A stretch of DNA of 64,000 bases. Origin: Chryseobacterium luteum. Lineage in GTDB: Bacteria > Bacteroidota > Bacteroidia > Flavobacteriales > Weeksellaceae. The stretch lies in the NCBI RefSeq assembly GCF_000737785.1, contig NZ_JPRO01000001.1, forward strand, positions 124,001 through 188,000, read 5' to 3'. The position numbers were made by a program, and so were the translations under genes. The stretch's first letter is position 1. Every line of letters starts with the position of its first letter. Shown here piece after piece: positions 8,369-15,529 of the stretch. The notes under the pieces are model-generated. The model saw only the letters and a program-made list of their open reading frames with translations. It searched no databases and was not told the origin of the DNA.

Positions 8369-9263
8369 GTATATTATTTTCTCACTTATATTTTTAGTAA
8401 ACTTTTTTAGAGCGCAAGAGTTTCCAACAAAATTTGAAGAAAATGGTAAATTTGGACTAAAAGATCAAAATAACATCTTACTTCCTGCCATTTATAATCG
8501 GATATCTACTCATATTTTGATTATAACGCACAAATCTGATGAGACAAATATTTATGATCAAAACCTATCCATTCTATATAAAGATCAAGAAATTCTTAAT
8601 TATCATTACTCTGAGAATCCGGATATTTTACAAATTATTTTAAAGAATGGGGCCTTGTTAACTTATACGCAAAATGGATTACTGAATGACCATTCTCAAT
8701 TAATCCTACAAAAAGAATCAGATAAATCCTATAAAGAAAGTGGTAACAGTGGATCTCAAACCTATACAATTGAAAAAAATAAAATTCAGGAAAAATCACA
8801 TCATATTTTTGTTGAACCGGAAGATGAACTCTTAAATATTAAATATCCTATTTATGGCCAAAATCCCAAGTTTTTAAATAATAAAAAAAGTTTAGAAATT
8901 GAATATGCTTTAAAAAGAAAAAATAAATCAAATGAAAAAATTATAGAGTATGGATATAGTGAAGAAACGCTATTTATCCCATTAAAAATATCCTATATTA
9001 TTTCAAAGTTAAAGAGTAAATATGGAGTTTGGGATTTTAAAGAGCAAAAAATAATTATTCCTTTTGAATATCAAAAAATTGTCTCTCACCAAAATTATTT
9101 CTATCTGGAAAAAAACGGCTTATCTACATTCTATCCAAACATAGGCACAGAACCAAAATATAAAAAATTAGAACCCTATATCTGTGCTTTCGCCAGATTT
9201 GAAACTCCAGATGGCAAAAAAGGCTGGGTAGATAGAAAAGGAATAGAATATTTTGACCAATAA
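8364..9263 (+). CDS. Exported WG-repeat protein B (299 aa)
   Basis: A signal peptide (MKYIIFSLIFLVNFFRAQ) precedes a WG-repeat body: GKFGLKDQNNILLPAIYNRI near residues 28-47, SKYGVWDFKEQKIIIPFEYQ near 218-237, and GKKGWVDRKGIEYFDQ at the end. It is a paralogue of the 293-residue protein at 5951-6832, with a nearly identical last 35 codons and a diverged middle. The start lies at the end of a 98-bp direct repeat whose other copy precedes the regulator gene, so this gene appears to have been inserted behind a copy of that promoter. It follows the tail of a lost metzincin gene, which fits a protease-partner relationship, but the function is unproven. Confidence 0.75.
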   Translation: MKYIIFSLIFLVNFFRAQEFPTKFEENGKFGLKDQNNILLPAIYNRISTHILIITHKSDETNIYDQNLSILYKDQEILNYHYSENPDILQIILKNGALLTYTQNGLLNDHSQLILQKESDKSYKESGNSGSQTYTIEKNKIQEKSHHIFVEPEDELLNIKYPIYGQNPKFLNNKKSLEIEYALKRKNKSNEKIIEYGYSEETLFIPLKISYIISKLKSKYGVWDFKEQKIIIPFEYQKIVSHQNYFYLEKNGLSTFYPNIGTEPKYKKLEPYICAFARFETPDGKKGWVDRKGIEYFDQ

Positions 9264-9264
9264 T
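9156..9264 (+). repeat. 109-bp repeat, copy 2 (3' end of WG gene B)
   Basis: Counterpart of 6725-6833. Both copies run through the stop codon to the base after it, then diverge completely. Confidence 0.85.
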
Positions 9265-9265
9265 C

Positions 9266-9300
9266 AGTAAGCCACAGCATTTCTGTGGCTTACTATTTTT
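9266..9300 (+). terminator. Rho-independent terminator after WG gene B
   Basis: A perfect 12-bp hairpin AGTAAGCCACAG / CTGTGGCTTACT with a five-base loop and a following T-rich tract. The second copy of the 98-bp repeat starts inside its right arm. Confidence 0.85.
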
Positions 9301-9387
9301 CTGCTAAAACTTCCCACAAAAAAATAAAACACGACACGTTTTGTCGCATTAAGCATATATATTTGTCTTATAAAAATTTACCATGAA
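9290..9387 (+). repeat. 98-bp direct repeat, copy 2 (upstream of the WYL regulator)
   Basis: Differs from 8271-8368 at five positions. It carries TTTTG at 9339-9343 (TTTTA in copy 1) and TATATTTG at 9358-9365. Its ATG at 9383 opens a 13-codon frame that ends in an ATGA overlap with the regulator start at 9421. Confidence 0.9.
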
Positions 9388-9420
9388 ACGCAGCAGTGCT
9401 GCCATAAAAAATACAGACGA

Positions 9421-10341
9421 ATGAAAAAAGATTTTTATCTGACAAGATATGCCTTAATTATAAAAAGACTGGAAAGCTCTCCCGCCACCTACTCCCAGCT
9501 GGAGGACTATCTTTTAAACTCTTTCGAATTTCAGGATGCAGGGATCAAGAGCTATTCTATCCGTACCCTGCAAAGGGATATCCGTGAAATTTCCGATCTT
9601 TTTAACCTCTCTATTCATAATAAAAAGAAAGGTGATAACAGGTATTATATTGAGAGCCGGCCGATCATGGAAGTGGATGAGTACAATCAAAAACTACTGG
9701 AATCCTTCCAGGTAAGCAACGCCCTGAATCTTCATCCGGACTTTTCAGATTTTATCTTTTTTGAAAGCAGGAAACCTACAGGAATAGAACATTTTTATGA
9801 TCTTTTCTTTGCGATCCGTAATAAAAGAGTGGTTAGTTTTGAACATTATAACTACAAAAATAAAGTCATGACTTCACGGAAAGTACATCCACTGGCTTTA
9901 AAAGAATCCAAAGACAGATGGTACCTCATCGCAATTGACACTAAAGATAAAACCTTAAAATCATTCGGATTAGATAGAGTCAACTATCTGGATGTAAGCG
10001 ACAATAAATTCCGTGAAAAGTACAGTTACAATTTCAGAGAACATTTCAAAAATGCATTCGGTGTCATGAATCTTGCAGAACAAAACCCTCAGAAGATCAT
10101 TATGAAATGCAGCAGGCATCAGGGAGAATACATCAGAAGTTTTCCGCTGCACCAGTCCCAGAAAGAGACCAAAGAAACACCGGAAGAGATCTATTTTGAA
10201 TTCTTCCTCCACCCTACTTATGATTTTATGCAGGAAATTCTTTCCTATGGCAAAGAAGTCACGGTTCTGGAACCGAAATGTTTAGTTGATGACATCCGAA
10301 CGCATCTACAGGAGTCCCTGAACCGCTATTTTGAAAGCTGA
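9421..10341 (+). CDS. YafY-type transcriptional regulator with HTH and WYL domain (306 aa)
   Basis: The first 80 residues form a helix-turn-helix region with SIRTLQRDIREIS near 46-58, the recognition-helix signature of this family. A WYL domain follows, with KRVVSFEHYNY near 137-147 and RWYLIAID near 166-173, then a C-terminal extension. WYL proteins bind DNA and sense small molecules or nucleic acids; some control anti-phage or DNA-damage functions. The length is usual for the family. The start is at the end of a 13-codon upstream frame (9383-9424) overlapping as ATGA. The promoter region is one copy of the 98-bp repeat, so the regulator could also control WG gene B through the shared sequence (inference). 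Confidence 0.88.
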   Translation: MKKDFYLTRYALIIKRLESSPATYSQLEDYLLNSFEFQDAGIKSYSIRTLQRDIREISDLFNLSIHNKKKGDNRYYIESRPIMEVDEYNQKLLESFQVSNALNLHPDFSDFIFFESRKPTGIEHFYDLFFAIRNKRVVSFEHYNYKNKVMTSRKVHPLALKESKDRWYLIAIDTKDKTLKSFGLDRVNYLDVSDNKFREKYSYNFREHFKNAFGVMNLAEQNPQKIIMKCSRHQGEYIRSFPLHQSQKETKETPEEIYFEFFLHPTYDFMQEILSYGKEVTVLEPKCLVDDIRTHLQESLNRYFES

Positions 10342-10396
10342 TATCAAAGAATAAAAAGCTCATATTTTTTAATTATATTTACATAAATATACTCTT

Positions 10397-11023
10397 TTGA
10401 AAGCTTTATTCCTTTTCTTATTCTGTCTTATTTTCTCTTTTTGCTTTTCGCAGCAGAAAGAAGAATTCCGGCAGGTGAAAAACTATTACAACCAGCACCG
10501 GAGCATGCTGAATACAGAGTTTAAAAAGAAATTTGATGCAGAGCCGGATTCTTTCAAAAAAGCCAATATAAAGCTTGATTTTAGGCTTTTCATGAAAAAG
10601 ATGGACAGCATTGAAAATGTAGCTATGATAGGAGCTTTGCTAAAAGTAAGAAATATAGAAGATCTACAGTCCCTGAAGAGTCCCGAAAGCATATTCGAAA
10701 ACAGCGCTGAGAAATCATTGGTTTTTGAAAAATCTGCTGATTATCCTGGCGGATTTAATACATTGAGACAGGAAGTTGCCAGTCTTTTTTATACCGGAGG
10801 CGTTTACACTGAAGCAAAAACAGTAAAAACACACGTGGCTTTTATTGTTGAAAAAGATGGCAGTATCAGTAACGTACACGCACAGGGAGATAATTTTACC
10901 TTCAACAGGCAGGCCGAAATTGCACTGTATTCAGTTTCGGGGAAATTTTCTCCTGCAGTTATCAATGGAAATCCGGTAAGACATCAGCTCAGACTTCCTT
11001 TAACCTTAACTATCGAAGACTAA
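10397..11023 (+). CDS. Exported protein with TonB C-terminal-like domain (208 aa)
   Basis: The only start ahead of the signal peptide (KALFLFLFCLIFSFCFSQ) is TTG at 10397. After a charged helical part, the last 95 residues, from YPGGFNTLRQEVASLF to the end, match the TonB C-terminal fold: VAFIVEKDGSISNV followed by LPLTL. In Flavobacteriia such proteins lack a TonB N-terminal anchor and energy-coupling proline region, so this is probably an envelope protein that borrowed the domain and not a true energy transducer. The next gene, tadA, starts one base after its stop, so the two are probably co-transcribed. Confidence 0.8.
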   Translation: MKALFLFLFCLIFSFCFSQQKEEFRQVKNYYNQHRSMLNTEFKKKFDAEPDSFKKANIKLDFRLFMKKMDSIENVAMIGALLKVRNIEDLQSLKSPESIFENSAEKSLVFEKSADYPGGFNTLRQEVASLFYTGGVYTEAKTVKTHVAFIVEKDGSISNVHAQGDNFTFNRQAEIALYSVSGKFSPAVINGNPVRHQLRLPLTLTIED

Positions 11024-11024
11024 A

Positions 11025-11456
11025 ATGTTTACCGACGAATATTACATGAAAATGGCCCTGCAGGAAGCAGAAGCCGCACTGGAAAAAGATGAGGTTCCCA
11101 TCGGATGCATCATCGTTTCCAACAACCGAATCATTGCAAGAGCCCATAACCTCATGGAAACCTTAAACGATGTGACTGCCCACGCAGAAATGCAGGCCAT
11201 CACTTCCGCTGCCAATTTTCTGGGAGGAAAATACCTGATCAACTGCACCCTCTATGTCACCCTGGAACCATGTGTGATGTGTTCCGGCGCCTTAGCCTGG
11301 TCACAGATCTCCAAAGTTGTAATTGGAGCCAGAGATGAGCAGAGGGGCTTTATCAACAAACACCTTTCCTTACACCCAAAAACTGAAATGGTAACCGGAG
11401 TGATGGAACATGAATGTTCAACGATCGTTAAAGAATTTTTCAAAAGCAAAAGATAA
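11025..11456 (+). CDS. tadA: tRNA adenosine(34) deaminase
   Basis: Zinc-dependent deaminase that converts A34 to inosine in the anticodon of tRNA-Arg(ACG) in the cytoplasm. The zinc site is complete: HAE at residues 53-55 with H53 as ligand and E55 as proton shuttle, and PCVMC at 82-86 with C83 and C86. The 143-residue length suits TadA. A guanine or cytosine deaminase of the same fold is an alternative, but the MQAI after HAE and the LEPCVMCSGAL context are typical of TadA. It ends two bases from the convergent membrane-protein gene, with no room for a separate terminator. Confidence 0.9.
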   Translation: MFTDEYYMKMALQEAEAALEKDEVPIGCIIVSNNRIIARAHNLMETLNDVTAHAEMQAITSAANFLGGKYLINCTLYVTLEPCVMCSGALAWSQISKVVIGARDEQRGFINKHLSLHPKTEMVTGVMEHECSTIVKEFFKSKR

Positions 11457-11458
11457 TT

Positions 11459-12610
11459 TCATTTTGAGCCTTCTATTGTAGTATGGAAAAGAGGACGCAA
11501 TGCGTTCATCTTTTTCCAGTTCAATTCTTTGCCCGTTATCATATACTTTCCAAAACTGAGGGTAAGAAGACTGTCTTTTTTCTGATATAAAAAACGGACA
11601 TCAGTCTTTCTTCCATGGTAATCTTCCAGAATAAGTTGATTCTTTAAACCTGAACTGTAATGGAAATCTGTCATCTTCTCATCTTTATCCATCAATATCA
11701 TATAGCTGTTCCGGTGAAAGAAAACATACTGAATCTCTGAGTTTCCATCCGTATTTTTAAAGGCTCCGTGAAGGAAAGGTCGATTGGCAAGGTCATCATT
11801 ATAATTCCCAGAGCTGACATACGGAAAAAGTATAACCGCCAGCGAAATCCCTACAAAAGCAGTTTTAAAAAAGACCCGGAAAGGAAGAAACTTTACATCT
11901 GCTTTTGCTTTTTCCTCTAATTTTATGGTCTGTTTTAAAATTAAAATCCGGTACAGCGGAATCCATTCATCTTTCAATGTAAAAACAGCCATACATAAAA
12001 GGATCAGAGAAAAGAACTTAACAGAAATATCAAATCCCAGATTGATTAAAAGAATATGGGTTAAAATTCCAATAGAAAGCAGTAGTCCTAAAGTCCTCGT
12101 CTTATGAAAAAGGATCATCCAGGCAGCTAAAAGCTCCAGAATACCGGCGGATATTGAATAAAAACGGGAAGTTCCCATTGTACTCCAAAACAGGATGTCT
12201 TTGTCCAGATTTCCAAAACGGGAATACAGGATATTAGGTTCGGGAAGATAGAACTGGGCTTTAAAAATCTTATCAAAACCATATTTCATCAGGACCACAG
12301 CCAGATATACCATCACTGCTTCCTTAGAGAAAAAGAGAACCTGCCGCCAGAATTTCTTTCCTAATGCTATTACAGTTAAAATGGATACAGCCAGAAGAAT
12401 TATTATCAAAACGAGCATAGAAAGACTGTCAGAAGAGAAATCTATTCTTGCCTGATCTGTTTTAAAAATATTTTTTGAAATCCATTCTGAAAGATCACCA
12501 AATAAAAAAAGTGACATCTTTTCCTGAAAATTTCCCAAAAAATCTAGCGGAAAAAACAGCATAAAAAGCAGAAAGAAGATTCCTGAAGCCAGCAGAAATC
12601 TATTTCTCAT
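11459..12610 (-). CDS. Multi-spanning membrane protein, DoxX-like (383 aa)
   Basis: The frame is open to 12652, but the ATG at 12610 is a better start: it is preceded by AGAGGAA and gives MRNRFLLASGIFFLLFMLFF, a first membrane segment. About seven hydrophobic segments follow. The part around ILELLAAWMILFHKTRTLGLLL with the next helix resembles DoxX-type membrane proteins. The last 110 residues are soluble and beta-rich. The gene overlaps the stop codon of the upstream exported-protein gene by 11 bases, so the two form one unit. The substrate or partner is unknown; the DoxX assignment is tentative. Confidence 0.7.
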   Translation of the reverse strand: MRNRFLLASGIFFLLFMLFFPLDFLGNFQEKMSLFLFGDLSEWISKNIFKTDQARIDFSSDSLSMLVLIIILLAVSILTVIALGKKFWRQVLFFSKEAVMVYLAVVLMKYGFDKIFKAQFYLPEPNILYSRFGNLDKDILFWSTMGTSRFYSISAGILELLAAWMILFHKTRTLGLLLSIGILTHILLINLGFDISVKFFSLILLCMAVFTLKDEWIPLYRILILKQTIKLEEKAKADVKFLPFRVFFKTAFVGISLAVILFPYVSSGNYNDDLANRPFLHGAFKNTDGNSEIQYVFFHRNSYMILMDKDEKMTDFHYSSGLKNQLILEDYHGRKTDVRFLYQKKDSLLTLSFGKYMITGKELNWKKMNALRPLFHTTIEGSK

Positions 12611-13172
12611 TATTCCTCTTATTTCTTTTCCATCCGTAAAATCCTGAAGCACCTGAAAGCATCAATATACCCAGCAGAAGTCCTCTTGGCATTTTTTCCG
12701 GTTTTTCTTTCTTTGGTTTTTCGGTGGGTTTAATTTCTTTATAAGATTTATTTTCTTGATCATACTCTACAAAAATGACACTGTCCATGTCATTGACGAA
12801 ATTATAGTCTCTTTTCAGAACTGTTTTTACACTGTCAATATTCTTCTTTGAAAAAAGCCCATGATTACGTACAGTCTCTCTTCCCGGCTCCCAGAAGCGT
12901 TTTACTCCGGCCGGTACTCGTTTCTTTGCAGAGCTTGTTACCAGAACACTTTCTTCATCATTAAGAATGATCACAGAATCCAGCCTGGCATCTCTTACAT
13001 ATTTTTGCGGAACAATTCCGAGATTTGAAAAATTCGTGTCAAAAAGATGTTCTGAAACGGCTGTATTAAAGTTTTCCGAATGGCCGCTATGGCTTTTGAA
13101 AGCGATCAGTTTCGTTTGTGAAAAAATGGAAACGCTTATGAGTAAAGCTAAAAATGTACAGGTTGTTTTCAT
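12600..13172 (-). CDS. Exported protein with C-terminal membrane anchor (190 aa)
   Basis: The frame is open to 13205, but the ATG at 13172 gives a clean signal peptide (MKTTCTFLALLISVSIFSQ). The body has no recognised domain. Near the end a Lys/Pro/Glu-rich linker (PTEKPKKEKPEKMPR) leads to a hydrophobic segment, LLLGILMLSGASGFYGW, and a basic tail. This signal-body-linker-anchor plan suggests a protein held in the inner membrane with its body in the periplasm. It overlaps the DoxX-like gene, so the two products may work together. Confidence 0.65.
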   Translation of the reverse strand: MKTTCTFLALLISVSIFSQTKLIAFKSHSGHSENFNTAVSEHLFDTNFSNLGIVPQKYVRDARLDSVIILNDEESVLVTSSAKKRVPAGVKRFWEPGRETVRNHGLFSKKNIDSVKTVLKRDYNFVNDMDSVIFVEYDQENKSYKEIKPTEKPKKEKPEKMPRGLLLGILMLSGASGFYGWKRNKRNNEK

Positions 13173-13219
13173 GGAAGTATTTTGAATTTGGATATCCGTT
13201 TCCATGAAAGGTTAAATCA

Positions 13220-13759
13220 TCACCTGCTTTTAAAAACAGAATACATCATGATATCAAAGTATTCACCCTCTTTTTTGAGATGTTGTTTTAACAGTGCTTC
13301 TTTTTGCATTCCGATTTTTTCCATGATTCTTCCGGAAGCCGGATTGTGTAGAAAATAAGTCGCGTAGATTTTATTGAACTTCAGCTCCCGGAATCCAAAA
13401 TCAATGAGTGCTACAGCAGCTTCGGTGATATACCCCTTATTCCAGAAAGGCTTCCCCATCCAGTAGCCAAGCTCGGCTTTGTCATCTTCCCTGTCGTGAA
13501 GTCCAATAGCTCCTATAATCCGTCCTTCCTTGTTACGAACTGCAAAGGTATAACCTGTATTGCTTTCAAAGGACTCCCGGGACATTCTCACCCAGAGTTC
13601 TGCATGTTCTTTGGTATAAGGATAAGGAATATTGGACGTGAGGTCTGAGAAAATTTTATTCTGAAGATATTCGGTCACAAAAGGAACATCTTCCTCTTTC
13701 AGCTGCGAGAGGATCAGTCTTTCTGTTTCTATTCCGGGGAATTTTTTTAATTCTCTCAT
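13220..13759 (-). CDS. GNAT-family N-acetyltransferase, RimJ/RimL-like (179 aa)
   Basis: Acetyl-CoA-dependent N-acetyltransferase of the type that modifies protein N-termini or small amines. It begins with the characteristic ETERLILSQLKEED and has GAIGLHDREDDKAELGYWMG followed by the acetyl-CoA loop FWNKGYITEAAVALIDFGF and NPASGRIMEKIGMQKE. The 179 residues are the usual length of a single GNAT domain. The substrate cannot be told from sequence. The gene lies 28 bases after coaX on the same strand and may be co-transcribed with it. Confidence 0.88.
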   Translation of the reverse strand: MRELKKFPGIETERLILSQLKEEDVPFVTEYLQNKIFSDLTSNIPYPYTKEHAELWVRMSRESFESNTGYTFAVRNKEGRIIGAIGLHDREDDKAELGYWMGKPFWNKGYITEAAVALIDFGFRELKFNKIYATYFLHNPASGRIMEKIGMQKEALLKQHLKKEGEYFDIMMYSVFKSR

Positions 13760-13787
13760 ATGTTTTTAGCTTATTGTAAACTTATCC

Positions 13788-14546
13788 CTATACATCTTTT
13801 CCTAAAAAATAAAGTCCTTTCAGCGTATGCAGCCTGTCCATCACATGGATTTTGTCTGTCAGAGGTTTATAAACATGAGAAACGCCACCCGTTGCCACCA
13901 CGAAACAGTCATCATTCACCTCATCATTGATGCGGTCTATAAAACCTTCTACCATTCCCAGAAATCCATATACCATACCGCTCTGCATGCAGGTTACCGT
14001 GTCCAGGCCCAGTACGGATTTAGGTTTTTTCAGTTCAATATCAGGAAGCTGCGCAGTCTGGCTGATCAATGAATTTAAAGAGGTTACAATGCCGGGTGCA
14101 ATGATCACTCCCAATGTTTCCCCGGTTTCCGTGACACAGCTTGCCGTAAGAGCCGTTCCAAAATCAATGACGATTTTCTTGCGGTTTGGATAGAGATTAT
14201 GGGCGGCCACAAGATTGGCATAAATATCAGTTCCCATCTGTTTGGATTTTGCCTGAACCCCTGAAGGCGTAGACCTGTCCACAATCACAGGCTGGATGCC
14301 GTGGATCTTTTTGATCGCTGAACTGATGACCTTCGTAAGCTGCGGTACTACAGACCCTATGATGACTTTGCTGATATCCTCCGGTTCTACTTTATAGGTC
14401 TGATAAAGCATGAGGATCTGTACATACAGTTCATCTACCGTTCTGTATGGTTTTGTATTGATCACCCATGAAATATCACAGTTGTCTCCATTGAAAAGTC
14501 CGAATCTGATGTTGCTGTTCCCTACGTTGATTACGATTGAATTCAT
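13788..14546 (-). CDS. coaX: Type III pantothenate kinase
   Basis: Phosphorylates pantothenate, the first step of coenzyme A synthesis, in the cytoplasm. The ASKHA-fold signatures are present: a phosphate loop INVGNSNIRFG at residues 6-16, MGTDIYANLVAA at 104-115 with the presumed catalytic D107, VIDFGTALT at 126-134, and GMVYGFLGMVEG near 210. The first loop has Asn where most CoaX proteins have Asp (DxGNT), and D107 is followed by Ile and not Arg. The rest is intact and the length is normal. These changes may be a feature of the lineage, since type III kinases can use unusual phosphate donors. Confidence 0.93.
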   Translation of the reverse strand: MNSIVINVGNSNIRFGLFNGDNCDISWVINTKPYRTVDELYVQILMLYQTYKVEPEDISKVIIGSVVPQLTKVISSAIKKIHGIQPVIVDRSTPSGVQAKSKQMGTDIYANLVAAHNLYPNRKKIVIDFGTALTASCVTETGETLGVIIAPGIVTSLNSLISQTAQLPDIELKKPKSVLGLDTVTCMQSGMVYGFLGMVEGFIDRINDEVNDDCFVVATGGVSHVYKPLTDKIHVMDRLHTLKGLYFLGKDV

Positions 14547-14802
14547 TTATTTTTTAAGCTAATCTGGGTTAAAAAACAGGTGTAAAAATAAAGCTTTATC
14601 CCCAAAAATAAGCAATATCTATATTATTTAAGGCAATTCATAATCCTATATTTATTACTGTTCCGATGACAGGTATTAAAGTGCTGATTATAAGCATCTA
14701 CCGGCAGATTATTTTATCTCTGTAATAGAAACCTGAGCCTGGATTTAGAAGATTGGAAACATTTAATTATCTTTAAAACTGAAAATATTTTATCCTGCTT
14801 CC

Positions 14803-15405
14803 ATGAAAAAATTAATCTTAGCTTTATTCCTTTGCATTAGCCTCAATACTTTTGCCCAGACCGGAAAACAGGTAAAAGATATATTCCTGAAAATAAAGCA
14901 GGAATCAAAAATCGACCGGAACGACAGGGTTGTTTATGATATTTTGGATGAATTTTATACTAAAAACCTGCAGTCGGAAAATGATGAAATGACCCCGGAA
15001 ACTATTCAGAGAATTGAGAAAACGGCCTCCAATCCTGAGACGAAAAATCTTCATATCCTGCTTCTTTTCCTAATGTATCAGCAGCATCTCAGCCGGACTT
15101 CCGTGGCTGGAAAAACACCCGACACGGAATTTCAGATAGAAGCTATGAAGCTGCTGGAGAACGAAACCCGCGATATTTACGGAAAAGTACCCGCTATTAT
15201 CTACATCTATAAAGCCGAAGCTCTGGACGGGAGCAGAAAGAAGGAAGAAGCTAAAGCCGCTGTAGATCAGGGATTAAAAGAATATCCGGATTCCGTTCCT
15301 TTAAAAGTATACAGCTATCTCAACACGAAAGATGAGGTTTTAAAAAATGATCTTGTCAAGAATCATCCTAATCACTGGATGGTCCTGCAGTTTGGGATAA
15401 AATAG
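14803..15405 (+). CDS. Exported protein of unknown function (200 aa)
   Basis: A clear signal peptide (MKKLILALFLCISLNTFAQ) is followed by a mainly helical body. The last half, with IIYIYKAEALDGSRKKEEAKAAVDQGLKEYPDS, reads like one or two tetratricopeptide-type helix pairs, which would make it a protein-binding envelope protein. No family is recognised. The gene stands alone, divergent from coaX across 256 bases, and is followed by a strong hairpin terminator. Confidence 0.65.
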   Translation: MKKLILALFLCISLNTFAQTGKQVKDIFLKIKQESKIDRNDRVVYDILDEFYTKNLQSENDEMTPETIQRIEKTASNPETKNLHILLLFLMYQQHLSRTSVAGKTPDTEFQIEAMKLLENETRDIYGKVPAIIYIYKAEALDGSRKKEEAKAAVDQGLKEYPDSVPLKVYSYLNTKDEVLKNDLVKNHPNHWMVLQFGIK

Positions 15406-15477
15406 TCATATAGTCAATCGTGAATTTTACTTCACAAGCGAATGGTGAATATTTCAAAAGGAACTTCAATGCAAATA

Positions 15478-15517
15478 AAAATCCCACAGAGATTTTTCTG
15501 CGGGATTATCTTTTTTA
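15478..15517. terminator. Hairpin terminator between convergent genes
   Basis: AATCCCACAG / CTGCGGGATT form a hairpin with one mismatch and a T-rich run follows on the plus strand. It lies between the ends of the 200-residue protein gene and the aminopeptidase gene and could serve both. Confidence 0.7.
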
Positions 15518-15529
15518 TTTTTATATGAT

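Noticed and set aside
8271..9387. WG gene B and its direct repeats as a transposon with target duplication
   Set aside because: Ninety-eight bases is far too long for a target duplication, there is no transposase, and both copies carry promoter and start codon; recombination fits better.
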